Positions 9,075 through 20,533 of a stretch of DNA of 64,000 bases are shown piece by piece. Positions within the stretch are counted from its first letter, which is position 1; each line of letters opens with the position of its first letter. Under the pieces are notes generated by a model. That model saw only the letters and a list, made by a program, of their open reading frames with translations. It had not been told where the DNA came from and searched no databases. This DNA comes from JBMYRH01 sp049602155. Its GTDB lineage: Bacteria > Myxococcota_A > UBA9042 > PHBI01 > JBMYRH01. The position numbers were made by a program, and so were the translations under genes. The stretch lies in the NCBI GenBank assembly GCA_049602155.1, contig JBMYRH010000013.1, forward strand, positions 1 through 64,000, in the 5' to 3' direction.

Positions 9075-9380
9075 GGCCTGTCGGGGTGGTGACGCCGAAC
9101 CGCCAGGGGGCCTCTTTCGCCACGAGTTGGCGGTATATCAAGTGATCACAACGGCTGAGCCTCGCGTGACGCGTTGGCTGTTCGCGCGGGGAGCGCAGGA
9201 CGGCGCAGATGGGCGCAGAGGTGCGGTGTGAGGGTGCCGTCGGCCTCGCAGTCTCACGCCGAGGTTGACTTTGTCCGCTTGCACATGTTCGCGTCTGCGT
9301 CCTGGTTCGCTTGGGCTCGCGAACCGCTCTGTCCTGCCAAGACGAGAGGGCCCGAGTCTCTTTCCCCCTAGGAGGGTGTG
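9075..9380. other. Intergenic region
   Basis: No credible gene or hairpin seen. The 3' end provides a strong ribosome binding site (GGAGGG at 9371-9376) for the gene starting at 9381. Confidence 0.4.
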
Positions 9381-11003
9381 ATGTTGAAGTCGCTACAGTT
9401 GTTCACCCTGGCCGCCGTCGGCCTTACTCTCGTTGCGTCGCCGGTCGCCGCTGAAGGTCGTGACCAGAGGGTGGTCGCGAAGGAGATGCTGGCGAACGAG
9501 CTCTTGAAGACGTATCGCACTGACATCCAGGTGGGGGAGAACACCTCCCAGATTCACCAAGGCCAGGTGAAGCACCCCCTGTTGAAGCTCATTCACAGCG
9601 ACTGCTCCCGCGGTGTCGAGTCATGTGAGGCGTCGTGGAAGGCCCTCGCTGGTAAGCCCATGGAGGGTGTGGGGCAGGTCTTCTTTGATGCGCTTGATAC
9701 AAACCAGTGGACTGGACCGCATGGCTGCGCGGGGAGCCCTCAGGTTTGTGGGCCGAGCGGGGAAAATTGGTCCTTCACCATCGAGGGTCCGCACACCCGT
9801 GCACGCCCGAAGAGCGCGGTCCCGGCTGCGAAGGGGTTGGTCCTCTATCCGGTGGAGGGCGCAGCGGCGCGCATCGCGGCGACGATCGAGACCGAGAAGA
9901 AGCAGGGTGACCTCTGGCAAGAGTACGTCGCCATGCCCTATGAGGCGCTCTACTACATGGGGGCGAAGGATCAGCTGGGGGCCATCCTCAAAGGGTTGAC
10001 CTTCAACGCGCGGAACAAAGAGCGGTCTCAGGTGAAGCCCACCCTGCTTCACTTGCCGGCCTGGAGCCTCGCGCCGGAGCAGGTCGAGCAGATCGCCTCT
10101 TTTTGCGTCGAGCTCTTCTCTTCAACCGACGAGAACAACCGCCCCATCGCGGCGTGCATCCGCTACCTCGGGATGGTCGAGACGACCCATGAGGATGCCC
10201 GGGAGTTTATCGCCAATTACGCAAACGGTCAGGGGGACTCATGGCTGCATCTGCATGGGATCCGTGCAGCGGCTGGTCTGGCGCTCAAAGACGCCAAGGA
10301 GAACCTCCAGGGTAACCTGAAGAAGGCGTACCGGGAGAAGACGCTGCGCATCCGGAAGGGGAAGAAGCGCATCGAGAAGAAGGTCGACACCTGGTCCGCT
10401 CATCACCAAGCCGTGCCCTCCGCGGTCGCGCTCATGGGGATGAAGGACAAGCAGGCCGCCAAGGCGGTCGCGTACTGGCTCAGCTTTGAGGAGCGCGGCG
10501 GCAGCGAGCAGTTTGTTCACAACCAGGGCTTTCGTCTGCTGGCTCGTGAGGCGAACTTCGCCGACCCCAAGACCAAGAAGAAGCTCCTGAAGCTCTTGAG
10601 TAAGGCTTGGAAGAAGGCCGCTAAGCTCGCCGAGAGTCAAAGCGGCATGGAGCGCGACGTCTTTCAGGCTGCGCTGGGGTTGAGCCAGCTTGGTGACAAG
10701 GCTGCGGTCGACCTCTTGGTGAGCTACATCAAGGGCAAGAAGGGCCGTGAGAGTGACATCCGCGAGATCTTCAAAGCCTGGGGTGGCGACACCAAGGCCA
10801 TCATGCACGGGGGGAACTCCAACATCGGCATCGGTCACCTCACCGTCGGCAAGACCGGGGTCCCCGCGAAGTTGGCCCAAAGCGTCGCTGACGTCATCGT
10901 CAAGCGGATGAAGTTCTGGAGCGATAAGAACACCAAGGGGCTCGCGACCAACGTCGTGCTCGACCTGAAAGCGCGCATCGCTGGGGCAGCAAACGGGCTC
11001 TAG
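9381..11003 (+). CDS. Secreted alpha-helical (HEAT-like) protein of unknown function
   Basis: 540 residues from ATG 9381, chosen over the GTG at 9378 because of spacing from GGAGGG. A Sec signal peptide ends near ASPVAAEG (about residue 25) with no lipobox Cys, so the mature protein is free in the periplasm or secreted. Residues about 60-130 hold several Cys (SDCSRGVESCEASW, GPHGCAGSPQVCGP). The rest is rich in Ala/Leu/Lys helices, and pieces such as VFQAALGLSQLGDKAAVDLL and AVPSAVALMGMKDKQAAKAV look like HEAT/PBS-type repeats, suggesting a solenoid for protein binding. No catalytic motif found. Monocistronic. Confidence 0.75.
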   Translation: MLKSLQLFTLAAVGLTLVASPVAAEGRDQRVVAKEMLANELLKTYRTDIQVGENTSQIHQGQVKHPLLKLIHSDCSRGVESCEASWKALAGKPMEGVGQVFFDALDTNQWTGPHGCAGSPQVCGPSGENWSFTIEGPHTRARPKSAVPAAKGLVLYPVEGAAARIAATIETEKKQGDLWQEYVAMPYEALYYMGAKDQLGAILKGLTFNARNKERSQVKPTLLHLPAWSLAPEQVEQIASFCVELFSSTDENNRPIAACIRYLGMVETTHEDAREFIANYANGQGDSWLHLHGIRAAAGLALKDAKENLQGNLKKAYREKTLRIRKGKKRIEKKVDTWSAHHQAVPSAVALMGMKDKQAAKAVAYWLSFEERGGSEQFVHNQGFRLLAREANFADPKTKKKLLKLLSKAWKKAAKLAESQSGMERDVFQAALGLSQLGDKAAVDLLVSYIKGKKGRESDIREIFKAWGGDTKAIMHGGNSNIGIGHLTVGKTGVPAKLAQSVADVIVKRMKFWSDKNTKGLATNVVLDLKARIAGAANGL

Positions 11004-11365
11004 CCCCATCTGGGCCAAGGCGAGCCAAAGCGCCTCATAGTCGGCCCTAAAATCGAACGATTCAACTCATGGTAGGAGCGCTTCGCGGTCTTGGGTTGGC
11101 CTCCCTAGGTCAACCCAAAGGCCGAGCTGCGTGTGCCCGTATAGCTCCGCCGCCGTGACCTTTGAACTGGGGGGTCATGTGGGTGAGGGCCCGTGATGCG
11201 GGGGCGACGATCGGTGGCCACGTGCAACGTTCGCATGTGAAACACCTAGGAAGGTTCTGTTTTGTTGAACTTTGGAAGCAAAACGTTTCGTTTTTCCTGA
11301 TTGTTGGTCTGACTTAGGGTCGCGGTCTACAGAGCACCTGTGCTCTCCCTGCGAGTGAGCGGCCC
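11004..11365. other. Intergenic region with an AT-rich patch
   Basis: 362 bases without a supported gene. The section 11255-11310 is clearly richer in A/T than its surroundings and probably contains the promoter of the downstream Cys-rich lipoprotein; I cannot assign -35 and -10 boxes with confidence. Confidence 0.4.
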
Positions 11366-13492
11366 ATGCGATATCTGACCTCTCTGTTTGTCTTGGCGTT
11401 TGTGTGTGTCGGCTGCGCGGGTAGCCCGTCCTCTGACTTGGGCACGCCGTCCGAGGTGAGCGCGAACGAATCCTCACAGGAGGACCCTGGCGTCGCCTCC
11501 ACGGAGACATCGGTCGAAGAGTCAGCTCAAGATACAGCGCCCACCAGGGCGTCGGAGCCGCCGACAGAGCCGAGCACCCCGGATGATCATGTCTCGCCTC
11601 CGGGGGGAGGGATCAGCCCGCCGCCGCCGAGCGGTGAGCCGGTCAACCCTGAGATCTGCTCGGGGGACCTAGAGGGTGCCCTGCAGCCCTTCGGCGGGGC
11701 CTGTTGCTACACGGGTGATCACGACCATAACGCCGACTGCGTCTGGTACAGCGACGCTTTCCAAGACAGCGCTGGGCAGTGTATGGACGGACAGTGCGCG
11801 ACGGGGAGCTGCCTCTTCGGGACCTACTGTTCAAAGAATTGCACGGTCTACGCTGACGAGGTCCGGAACGACACGCTCACGCCCGGTGTGGATGGGATCA
11901 ACGACCCGACCGCCCTTGAGGAGTGCGCGGGGGCTGCGAATGGCCCGATGGGTGCCGAGTACCACTGCGTCAATCAGGCCAACGTCACCGAGGCCTCTTG
12001 GGGCGTCTGTCGACCGGGGACGACCTTCGCTGATTGTGACTCAAACGTGGACTGCCCGAACGATGAGATCTGCGCGCCGCTCTACGTCATGGGCCAAGTC
12101 GAGAGCCGGTGCATGGCCCGGGAGAAGCAATCCGCAGACGTCGGCGATGCGTGCAATAGCGATCCCAACGCGGGCCCCATTCAGCACTGCGCCAGCGGGT
12201 TCTGTTACGGCGGCGCCTGCGTCAGCCTCTGTAAAGACGTGTCCGACTGCTTGACCGACGTCTGTCTCGGCGGGAGCTGCAGCAAGGACCCCGCGCGGAC
12301 GTGCGGGGCCGACGCCGACTGCAGCGCCTTTGAGTGCATCGAGACGGCGCCCTTCGCGACGAACGCCTACACGCACGGGCTGTGTATGCCGAAGCCTTGC
12401 TTCGCTGAAGACGACTGCACTGACCCGGACTGGTTCTGTCGCCCCTTTTGGAACGGCGCAGACGTCGTCGATGAGGTCGCCTACGCCCCAGCATGCACCC
12501 TCCAACCGGAGGAGACGGTGGGCTATGGCGAGGCCTGCAGCGTGCCCGGCGACGATGCCGGTCTGCCGCTCTGCGCGTGGGAGCAAGGGTGCCTCGCCAA
12601 CCACTGCTCCGCGCCGTGCTCGGCCGCCGAGGACTGTGAAGCTGGGAGTGAATGCCTTCATGCGCTTCAGTGGGCGCTGGATGTCGACAAGAACGAGACC
12701 CTCGACACCTACTTGAATGTCGACGCTTGCCAAGTGTGGCCGCATGTCGGCGTGCCCACCGACTGCGTTTCCGACGCCGATTGCCCCGAGGGGGCGCATT
12801 GTCAGTTCCGCGTTGTAGGCAGTGGCGAGGGAGAGGACCGCACTTGGCGTGGGGAGTACAAGTGTCGTGCGGATGCAGAGGGTCAGCTGAGCCTCGGTGA
12901 CGTCTGCGATACATCCTCGGCCCACCTCTGTGCCTCGGACCTCTGCCTTGAGACCCCGGACCAAAAGGGCGCCGGGGGGCTCTGCAGCGCGTACTGCACG
13001 GCGGCCTCTGACTGCGAGAGCGCTGCGTCGGGCATGAAGAGCGTGTGCACGAGCATGCTGATGACAGGTCAGAACAACCTGACCCCTGCGGATGACGTCT
13101 ACGTCGCGCACTGCGCGCCCACCTCTGCAGAGAGCTCTTTGGCCTCCTGCGAGGCGACACGCCACTGTGTAGCCCCCAATGAATTCTGCCGGGCGCATGC
13201 CATCGCGGGAAACCCGGACGCCCCTGCGCTGGTGGAGTATCTCTGTGTGGACGGGCAGGTGGGCAGTTCACCGGCCGGCGCGGTGGGGGCATCCTGCGCG
13301 GAGGACGCGGACTGTTTGGGTCGGACGTGCGTCCTAGGGGCGTCGGCGCTCGGCTACTGCTCCGAGCTGTGCCTGACCGACGAGGACTGCCAAACCTCTG
13401 AGGGGCTCTCCGGGCTCACCTGCAAGCCTGAGACGCTCATCGAGCGACAAGACGCAGCGATGAGCGCGATCACAGCGCGTTGTTTGCTCTAG
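11366..13492 (+). CDS. Large Cys-rich repeat lipoprotein
   Basis: 708 residues. Signal peptide with lipobox CVGC (Cys17), a Ser/Glu/Pro-rich linker to about residue 90, then a long Cys-rich region. Repeated short modules of the type DCxxxxxCxxxxC are visible, for instance DCDSNVDCPNDEICAP, CGADADCSAFECIE, CVSDADCPEGAHCQF and CAEDADCLGRTCVLG. These resemble the Myxococcus-type Cys-rich repeats found in many predicted surface proteins of the phylum. No enzymatic motif found. It should be anchored in the outer membrane with all Cys oxidised. Function unknown. Confidence 0.82.
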   Translation: MRYLTSLFVLAFVCVGCAGSPSSDLGTPSEVSANESSQEDPGVASTETSVEESAQDTAPTRASEPPTEPSTPDDHVSPPGGGISPPPPSGEPVNPEICSGDLEGALQPFGGACCYTGDHDHNADCVWYSDAFQDSAGQCMDGQCATGSCLFGTYCSKNCTVYADEVRNDTLTPGVDGINDPTALEECAGAANGPMGAEYHCVNQANVTEASWGVCRPGTTFADCDSNVDCPNDEICAPLYVMGQVESRCMAREKQSADVGDACNSDPNAGPIQHCASGFCYGGACVSLCKDVSDCLTDVCLGGSCSKDPARTCGADADCSAFECIETAPFATNAYTHGLCMPKPCFAEDDCTDPDWFCRPFWNGADVVDEVAYAPACTLQPEETVGYGEACSVPGDDAGLPLCAWEQGCLANHCSAPCSAAEDCEAGSECLHALQWALDVDKNETLDTYLNVDACQVWPHVGVPTDCVSDADCPEGAHCQFRVVGSGEGEDRTWRGEYKCRADAEGQLSLGDVCDTSSAHLCASDLCLETPDQKGAGGLCSAYCTAASDCESAASGMKSVCTSMLMTGQNNLTPADDVYVAHCAPTSAESSLASCEATRHCVAPNEFCRAHAIAGNPDAPALVEYLCVDGQVGSSPAGAVGASCAEDADCLGRTCVLGASALGYCSELCLTDEDCQTSEGLSGLTCKPETLIERQDAAMSAITARCLL

Positions 13493-13651
13493 GTCGGGTG
13501 GACCTTGAGGGTCACGGGCTCAGCGTCGTTTGGCACATGGAGGCGCTCGGTTTTTCCAGCACTGAATGAGGCCACCTCTTCCCTATCGTAGGGTTCTATG
13601 GTTGGTGATGAGTACGTCGTTCATCACACCTTCTGGACAGGAGAGTGCCCC

Positions 13652-14584
13652 GTGACCATGACCCGACTGATCGCATGCATCGCCTTCGTGAGCTTGGCGC
13701 TTGTTGGCTGTGACTCGGACACGGCGGATGGCCCAGGCCCAGGCTCTATGAGCGGCAGCTCTGACAGCAGCGCCATCAACACCGACGCGTTGACGCTCGC
13801 GACCTGTCAGCAGTCTTACGGTGAGGGCGTCCCGGCCTTCTTCTCCGAGTACTTTGCGTGCGTGGACGTGACCTCAGCCGGGGAGGGCACGACGATCATG
13901 ACCGACGGATTGCCCCCTCACGCCAGCCCGTATTACTCGGCTGGCGATGCGAACTATGTCGCCTGGGATGACCGTGGGGGCTCCCACTCCAAGAACCCCA
14001 ACGAGCTCAGCGCCATCAATTTCTCGATGACGGTCCCCGCCAACCCTGTCGCCAAGGGCATCACCATCGACGCGTCCATGGTGGATAACACGATGAACAC
14101 GAGCGACGACGAGTACTCAGGGGGACCTGTCGGGGTCGCGCTCAACGGCGTGGTCATCTTCGCCGCGATGGCGGAGCCTGGGGATGACTTGGCGGACGAG
14201 GCGTTCACCTTTGACCTCTACGAGGGGCACCCGGCGGGGACGACCTACCATTACCACTTCGAGACCCCTGGGCCGCTTGAGGTCTTGGTGGATCGTGGCC
14301 TGTCTGACAACGCAGAGCCTGGCGCAGGGGGCTTGGAGATCTACGGGTTCATGTGCGACGGCACCTTGGTCCTGGGCTGCACAGAACTCGACGGCTCGAT
14401 CCCTGACGACAGCGACTTTGACGCTCAAAACGGCCACGTCCATGACATCACCGATGGGACGACGACCTACTTCGCGAGCCGCTACCACACGCACGTCTGC
14501 CCGGAGCGGTGGCCGGGCTACCCATTTTTCCCCGAGATCGCGTACTACGAGACCACAGCCTGCCCTCGCCCGGGTCAGAACTAG
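13652..14584 (+). CDS. YHYH domain lipoprotein
   Basis: 310 residues from GTG 13652, chosen because AGGAG lies about 8 bases upstream. Signal peptide with lipobox LVGC (Cys20). The hallmark PAGTTYHYHFETPG lies in the middle of the domain. His-rich elements follow, NGHVHDITDGTTTYFASRYH and THVCPERWPGYPFF, together with the Cys pairs of the family. YHYH proteins are secreted beta-rich proteins of unknown function; the His clusters suggest metal binding (inference). The next gene follows after 24 bases on the same strand and may be co-transcribed. Confidence 0.85.
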   Translation: MTMTRLIACIAFVSLALVGCDSDTADGPGPGSMSGSSDSSAINTDALTLATCQQSYGEGVPAFFSEYFACVDVTSAGEGTTIMTDGLPPHASPYYSAGDANYVAWDDRGGSHSKNPNELSAINFSMTVPANPVAKGITIDASMVDNTMNTSDDEYSGGPVGVALNGVVIFAAMAEPGDDLADEAFTFDLYEGHPAGTTYHYHFETPGPLEVLVDRGLSDNAEPGAGGLEIYGFMCDGTLVLGCTELDGSIPDDSDFDAQNGHVHDITDGTTTYFASRYHTHVCPERWPGYPFFPEIAYYETTACPRPGQN

Positions 14585-14608
14585 TCGGCGATTAGGCGAT
14601 TTGCACCG

Positions 14609-15787
14609 ATGCGCAACGCGCCCTTGATCGCGCTGACTTTCCTCAGCGCTTGGACACTTGGGCATGCACCTGCCGAGGCACACGGTGGTCCACCGGCGAC
14701 CCATGACGTGCTCTTGAACTCGGGCGATGTGACGCTGGTGACCTCGCATGGCTTCTTCGCCGATGACATAGGGTGGGCTTGGATCTGCGACGAGGCGACG
14801 GACGCGGACATCGCCGCGAGCGCCGCACGGACCTCCAGTCGATGGTTTGTCGGGACGCTTTATGGGCTCAAGACGAGCTTGGATGGGTGTGAGTGGGTCG
14901 ATGATCCTGCGCTCATCGATACGCATATCCTGCGGGTCATCGCAGATACTCAAGACCCCGAGCGAGTCTGGGTCGTCACGATGGACGGGCTCTGGGTCGT
15001 CGACGGGCTCGACGACGCCCGCCTCGATTGGCCAGCTGAGTTTTCGCTTCGTCACGCAGGCCAGCGCGCCGATGGGGGCCTCCTCTTGGTCGGCTTTGAT
15101 GGCCCCTCGCCGGTGGCTCAGCTCGGCGCGCAGCGCATCCCCTTGCCCGCTGAGACCGGGCGCATCGAGGTGCTCAGCGCCGATGCCTTGGGGCGCTTCT
15201 ATCTGCGCTTCCCGGCCGGGATGACCGACCGGCTCGTGCGCGTCTCCGAGGCTGGCGCTGAGGTCCTCATCGCCCAAACCGAGTTGATCCGCGACGTCGC
15301 TTTGCTCGGCGATGCGCTCTACGTGATCTACAGTTCAGGCGTGTCTTGGTCCGCTGATGATGGGGCGCAGTGGGCGCCGCCGACGGGGGCGCCGATCACC
15401 TGCCTGCGTCACGGTACCGGGGGCGTCTATGCGTGTCCGCCACAAGGGTCTGGGGCGGCGCTCTGGCACGCGCCCGCGGTGGCGCCAGACCCGGCCGAGT
15501 GGCCCTGGGAGTCAGCCTTGGCCTTCTCGGCTGTGTCGCCCCATGCCTGCGCGCCGGGCTCGACGGTGCGGAACATCTGCCCGCTCATTTGGCCCATCGT
15601 CGCCGATGAGCTCGGCGTCCTCACCGAGGCGGCCTCGGAGGACATCACCGAGGCGCCTCGTGACGCCTCAGGGTGCGGTGTTGGTCGCATAGGACGTCGA
15701 GGGAACCTGGCGTTCTGGGCGCTCGTCATCCTGCTCGCGCTCATACGCTCTGGGGTGCGGGGCCCTGTTAGGCGTTTGTGGGCTTGA
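14609..15787 (+). CDS. Secreted beta-propeller-like protein with MYXO-CTERM-like C-terminal tag
   Basis: 392 residues. N-terminal signal peptide (about 1-24, ending near PAEAHGG) and a body with several WVVTMDGLWVV/SGVSWSADDGAQW-type strands. These resemble the repeated blades of BNR/sortilin-like propellers. The C-terminus has the order Gly-Cys (SGCGVGR), basic residues, a hydrophobic helix (LAFWALVILLALI) and a basic tail (RRLWA), which matches the architecture of MYXO-CTERM sorting tags. The protein is therefore likely anchored and displayed by that pathway. Its last 20 bases overlap the convergent cyclase gene. Ligand and role unknown. Confidence 0.75.
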   Translation: MRNAPLIALTFLSAWTLGHAPAEAHGGPPATHDVLLNSGDVTLVTSHGFFADDIGWAWICDEATDADIAASAARTSSRWFVGTLYGLKTSLDGCEWVDDPALIDTHILRVIADTQDPERVWVVTMDGLWVVDGLDDARLDWPAEFSLRHAGQRADGGLLLVGFDGPSPVAQLGAQRIPLPAETGRIEVLSADALGRFYLRFPAGMTDRLVRVSEAGAEVLIAQTELIRDVALLGDALYVIYSSGVSWSADDGAQWAPPTGAPITCLRHGTGGVYACPPQGSGAALWHAPAVAPDPAEWPWESALAFSAVSPHACAPGSTVRNICPLIWPIVADELGVLTEAASEDITEAPRDASGCGVGRIGRRGNLAFWALVILLALIRSGVRGPVRRLWA

Positions 15788-17000
15788 TGTAGAGCGCGAC
15801 TGGGGCTGTGATACCTTTGACCTCGAAGTCTCCGGCGTGCGTGAGGGTGTCCACGTGCTTGGCGACCGCTTGGGAGAACACCGCCTTAGAGTCGACACAC
15901 TTGGTGAGCCCTTCGAGGCGGCTGGTGAGGTTCACGGCGGGCCCCATGACGGTGAAGTCGAGGCGATCCGGGGTGCCGATGTTGCCATAGAGGACCTTCC
16001 CAATGTGGCAACCGAAGCCGGCGTCTAGGGGGAGGGCATGGGACTCTGCGACGATTTGAACACCGCGGGTCGCGGCGTCGGTGGCGTCGATCATGGCGCT
16101 GGCGATCTCGGCATCGCTCCGGGTGTCGCGTCGGAAGACGATCAACATGGCGTCCCCGATGAATTTCAGGATCTCGCCCCCTTGCGCGGTGGCGGCCTCG
16201 CCGATGACCTCGAAGAGGGCATTCATCACCGGGAGCATCCCCGAGCCGCCAAGGTGCTCGGAGAGCGCCGTGAAGCCTCGGATGTCGCAGAACATGATCC
16301 CAGCCTCGATCTCCTGAGAAGAGCCCCGCGCGATGTCGCCGCTTAGGACGCGTGGTCCGGTCTTCCTCCCGAGGTACGTCTTGGCCAAGGCCATCGACTG
16401 CGACGCCTGACAGGCACCAAAGAGGCTCAGGGCGAGGATGTTCTTGATGCGTGAGATTTGCGCTTCGAAGTCGTCGGGGAACGGGGCGGTCGCTGCGACG
16501 CTCATCAGCTGTGGGAGCGGTACCCCTGGGATAGGGAGGGCGAGGGCGAGGTAGTCGACCATCCCGTTCGCGCGCAGGGTCTTGAGGATCTCATGCCTCA
16601 GGTTGTCCTCGGCCAAGTTGATTCGGAGCGCGTCTTGGCCGCTTTGAAGGAGGTCGAAGTAGGGGCTGTGCTTTGGGAGGTTCTCCGCCAATGACCCTAC
16701 GTGGATATCGGCGAGCGACGAGGGGAGGTCTTGCTGCGCGCGCTGTTCGTGGGTGACCAAGAAGGTCTCTTCGAAGGCGGAGTCGCTGTTCCAGGTGAGC
16801 ATGATGCCCCAGTAGGTGGGGTGCCTTAAGGCGCCCAATTTTGTCATGGGGATCTGGATCCGGCCGATGCTCACGCCCATCTCGGTGAGCAACTGTCGAA
16901 CCCCCTCGACGAGGGGCTTCAGGCTCTCCTGTTGCGTGGCTTGCTCGACGTGCGACACCATCAGCTGGGCGGCGCGTTCTGTGAGGTCTACCTGGGTCAC
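15768..17000 (-). CDS. Class III adenylate/guanylate cyclase with N-terminal sensor-like domain
   Basis: 410 residues, GTG start. The C-terminal catalytic domain (about 225-405) has the metal-binding Asp239 in MFCDIRGFTALSEH, the loop EILKFIGDAML with substrate Lys279 and second metal Asp283, and the later block DFTVMGPAVNLTSRLE (Asp348, Asn357, Arg361). A complete set of catalytic residues argues for an active enzyme that makes cAMP; the Lys and Asp specificity residues favour ATP over GTP. The first ~200 residues lack a membrane segment and do not match a domain I can name; they may bind a ligand. Its 3' end overlaps the convergent gene by 20 bp. Cytoplasmic. Confidence 0.9.
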   Translation of the reverse strand: MTQVDLTERAAQLMVSHVEQATQQESLKPLVEGVRQLLTEMGVSIGRIQIPMTKLGALRHPTYWGIMLTWNSDSAFEETFLVTHEQRAQQDLPSSLADIHVGSLAENLPKHSPYFDLLQSGQDALRINLAEDNLRHEILKTLRANGMVDYLALALPIPGVPLPQLMSVAATAPFPDDFEAQISRIKNILALSLFGACQASQSMALAKTYLGRKTGPRVLSGDIARGSSQEIEAGIMFCDIRGFTALSEHLGGSGMLPVMNALFEVIGEAATAQGGEILKFIGDAMLIVFRRDTRSDAEIASAMIDATDAATRGVQIVAESHALPLDAGFGCHIGKVLYGNIGTPDRLDFTVMGPAVNLTSRLEGLTKCVDSKAVFSQAVAKHVDTLTHAGDFEVKGITAPVALYIKPTNA

Positions 17001-17160
17001 TGCTTGAGCTCATCGTCTGAAGGCTGGCGTGCGTTCAGAATATAGCACGCCGCGCAGCAAATGCCGGTCTGGTTCTGAGTCATCCCTCCTCGGTACTGCG
17101 CCACTGACGTGACACAGAACGACGGATGCATTGGCCCAACAATCGTGCTTCAATCGGGCC

Positions 17161-18817
<1,657 letters not shown>

Positions 18818-18848
18818 GCGCTCGCGTCTCGCGGCCCATTGAGGGGCG

Positions 18849-19403
18849 CTATTCGGGCGAAGCCATCACATCGAAGGCCTTCTTGGTGACCATCGTCAGC
18901 GTCTCATTGATGCGGGCTCGAGGCGTGCCGGTGGGGTCGGAGAAGATCTTGTCAGTCCTGTAAGTGTGGCCGCTCCAGGCCCCTGTGCCGGTCAATGTCC
19001 CTGACCCGTCCGTCATCGCGATGTTGTAGGTGACCGACGCCTTGGCGATGTCAGCCGAGCTGAAGGTGACCGTCCCGTGGTACGAGTCTTTCTCGTTGCG
19101 CACATCGAAGACCAGGGTCTCTCCGCGTCGCGTGAAGAAGCTCTGGTGGTGCTCTCCGCGATGCCAGCTGTGCTCGACGATCGTCCCAGCCGTGAGGTTG
19201 ATCTCACGGCTTGCCCGCACGGCGATGGGGGGGCCAAAGGGCGTCTTCCCGTCCGGGGAGCTGCTGGAGGCTTCCCCGACGAGGTACTGCGTCGTTGAGG
19301 AGGTCGCCGCGGCCTCTGTGGCCTCCACGTGATGTGTGGTGGCGCATCCATGGCTGAGGAGGCTGACGCCGATAAAGAGCGCGAGACGGATGGCGTTGAC
19401 CAA
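18849..19403 (-). CDS. Lipoprotein of unknown function
   Basis: 184 residues from a TTG at 19403, with GAGG about 12 bases upstream. Signal peptide with lipobox SHGC (Cys20), then a Thr/Ser/Ala linker and a beta-rich domain of about 130 residues with alternating strands (AGTIVEHSWHRGEHHQSFFT, ETLVFDVRNEKDS, GTVTFSSADIAKASVTYNIA). Four His lie close together around HSWHRGEHH. The overall pattern suggests a small beta-barrel or sandwich in the periplasm. I do not recognise the family. It lies 59 bases downstream of the methyltransferase gene on the same strand, so a short operon is possible. Confidence 0.65.
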   Translation of the reverse strand: MVNAIRLALFIGVSLLSHGCATTHHVEATEAAATSSTTQYLVGEASSSSPDGKTPFGPPIAVRASREINLTAGTIVEHSWHRGEHHQSFFTRRGETLVFDVRNEKDSYHGTVTFSSADIAKASVTYNIAMTDGSGTLTGTGAWSGHTYRTDKIFSDPTGTPRARINETLTMVTKKAFDVMASPE

Positions 19404-19462
19404 GGTGATTGGCCTCGTGGCTTTGGGGGGAAGTGGGTGAGGGAGCTGGGATCCAGTCTGCC

Positions 19463-20509
19463 TTAAGCGCGGGCGAGTTCCCAGATCTCGACGCGCTCCC
19501 GGGTGTGCCGTCGCCGGCCGTTCTCGTCTGGCGGGTGTTTGATCTTACGCTTCATCTGCTGAACGAGCCTCAGCCGCCCTGCGTCGAGCTCCCGCTGGAT
19601 GGGGTGAGGTTGGTCGGGTTGCACGAGCTGCATCACGTTCGAGAACACGATGGCGATGCGCCCTGACTCGGCCAGCCGCGCATGGGCGCGGTCAAAGAAG
19701 CGCTCAAAGAGGTCGTCATCGAAATAGAGCGCTCTGTCTAGGAGGCCATCGACGGTGCCGTGCATCCATGGTGGGTTGAAGACGATCACGTCGAAGGGGT
19801 CGTCGCCCTCGCCGAGGAGGTCCACGTGGACGGGGGTGATCGGCGGAGGTGTGGGGCGCCGGCCAACCTCACGGGTGACGCTCTCGATGGCGTTCGGGTT
19901 GGTGTCCGTCGCGAGCACGTTTGGGAAACCCGCGCGGCACATCATCAGCGCGAGGACGCCGCAGCCGGTCCCGACGTCGACGGCGCGCTCTCGAGGGCCC
20001 TTGTGCTGACTGAGCCAGGTCCCGAAGAGCTCTAGGTGGGCGAGGCGCGTCGGCACGTAGGTGCCATAAAAGGGGTGCACGCGGTGGCCCAGGACCGCTA
20101 AGTGAACCCCCTCTTCGTAGCGCTTCCACGCACCAAAGAGCTCTTGGATTTGTGCGATGGGGAGCGCGAAGGTCGAGACCTCCGGGTAGAGCTCTTGGAG
20201 GAACCCAATGGGCTTGCGGTGGTCGAGCGCCAAGCGGTTGTTCGTGATCGGGGCGAGGAGGCGCAGGGCGGTCTCGCGGTGGGTGCGTCGCGCGCTTTGA
20301 CGGGCTTGATAACTGGCGCCGTCACCGGGAGGCTCCATCAGCGCGTCGAGCTGACAGAGGATCTCAGCGCCGGTGCGGTAGGAGTCCGTGACGACCAGGG
20401 TCTCACCGTTCATGAGGCGCGAGGCCGCGTGGCGGGGGTCGTCGCGTCGGTCCACAGGGCGGGCACGGTGGCGAAGGATGGGCTCGGGGCGATGTAGCGT
20501 CGTCGTCAT
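19463..20509 (-). CDS. SAM-dependent N-methyltransferase-like protein (PrmC/HemK-like fold)
   Basis: 348 residues. Class I Rossmann methyltransferase with SAM-binding motif I AVDVGTGCGVLAL, motif II LATDTNPNAIESV, and the NPPW tetrapeptide in FDVIVFNPPWMHGTVDG. NPPY/NPPW marks enzymes that methylate an amide or exocyclic amino nitrogen (protein Gln, adenine, guanine). The N-terminal ~150 residues are a separate domain, probably for substrate recognition. It should be cytoplasmic. The target (ribosomal RNA, release factor or another protein) cannot be decided. It lies just downstream of rluF on the same strand (24 bases), in line with an rRNA-modification theme. Confidence 0.82.
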   Translation of the reverse strand: MTTTLHRPEPILRHRARPVDRRDDPRHAASRLMNGETLVVTDSYRTGAEILCQLDALMEPPGDGASYQARQSARRTHRETALRLLAPITNNRLALDHRKPIGFLQELYPEVSTFALPIAQIQELFGAWKRYEEGVHLAVLGHRVHPFYGTYVPTRLAHLELFGTWLSQHKGPRERAVDVGTGCGVLALMMCRAGFPNVLATDTNPNAIESVTREVGRRPTPPPITPVHVDLLGEGDDPFDVIVFNPPWMHGTVDGLLDRALYFDDDLFERFFDRAHARLAESGRIAIVFSNVMQLVQPDQPHPIQRELDAGRLRLVQQMKRKIKHPPDENGRRRHTRERVEIWELARA

Positions 20510-20533
20510 CAGGGGCCAGGGCTTTAGGGGGCG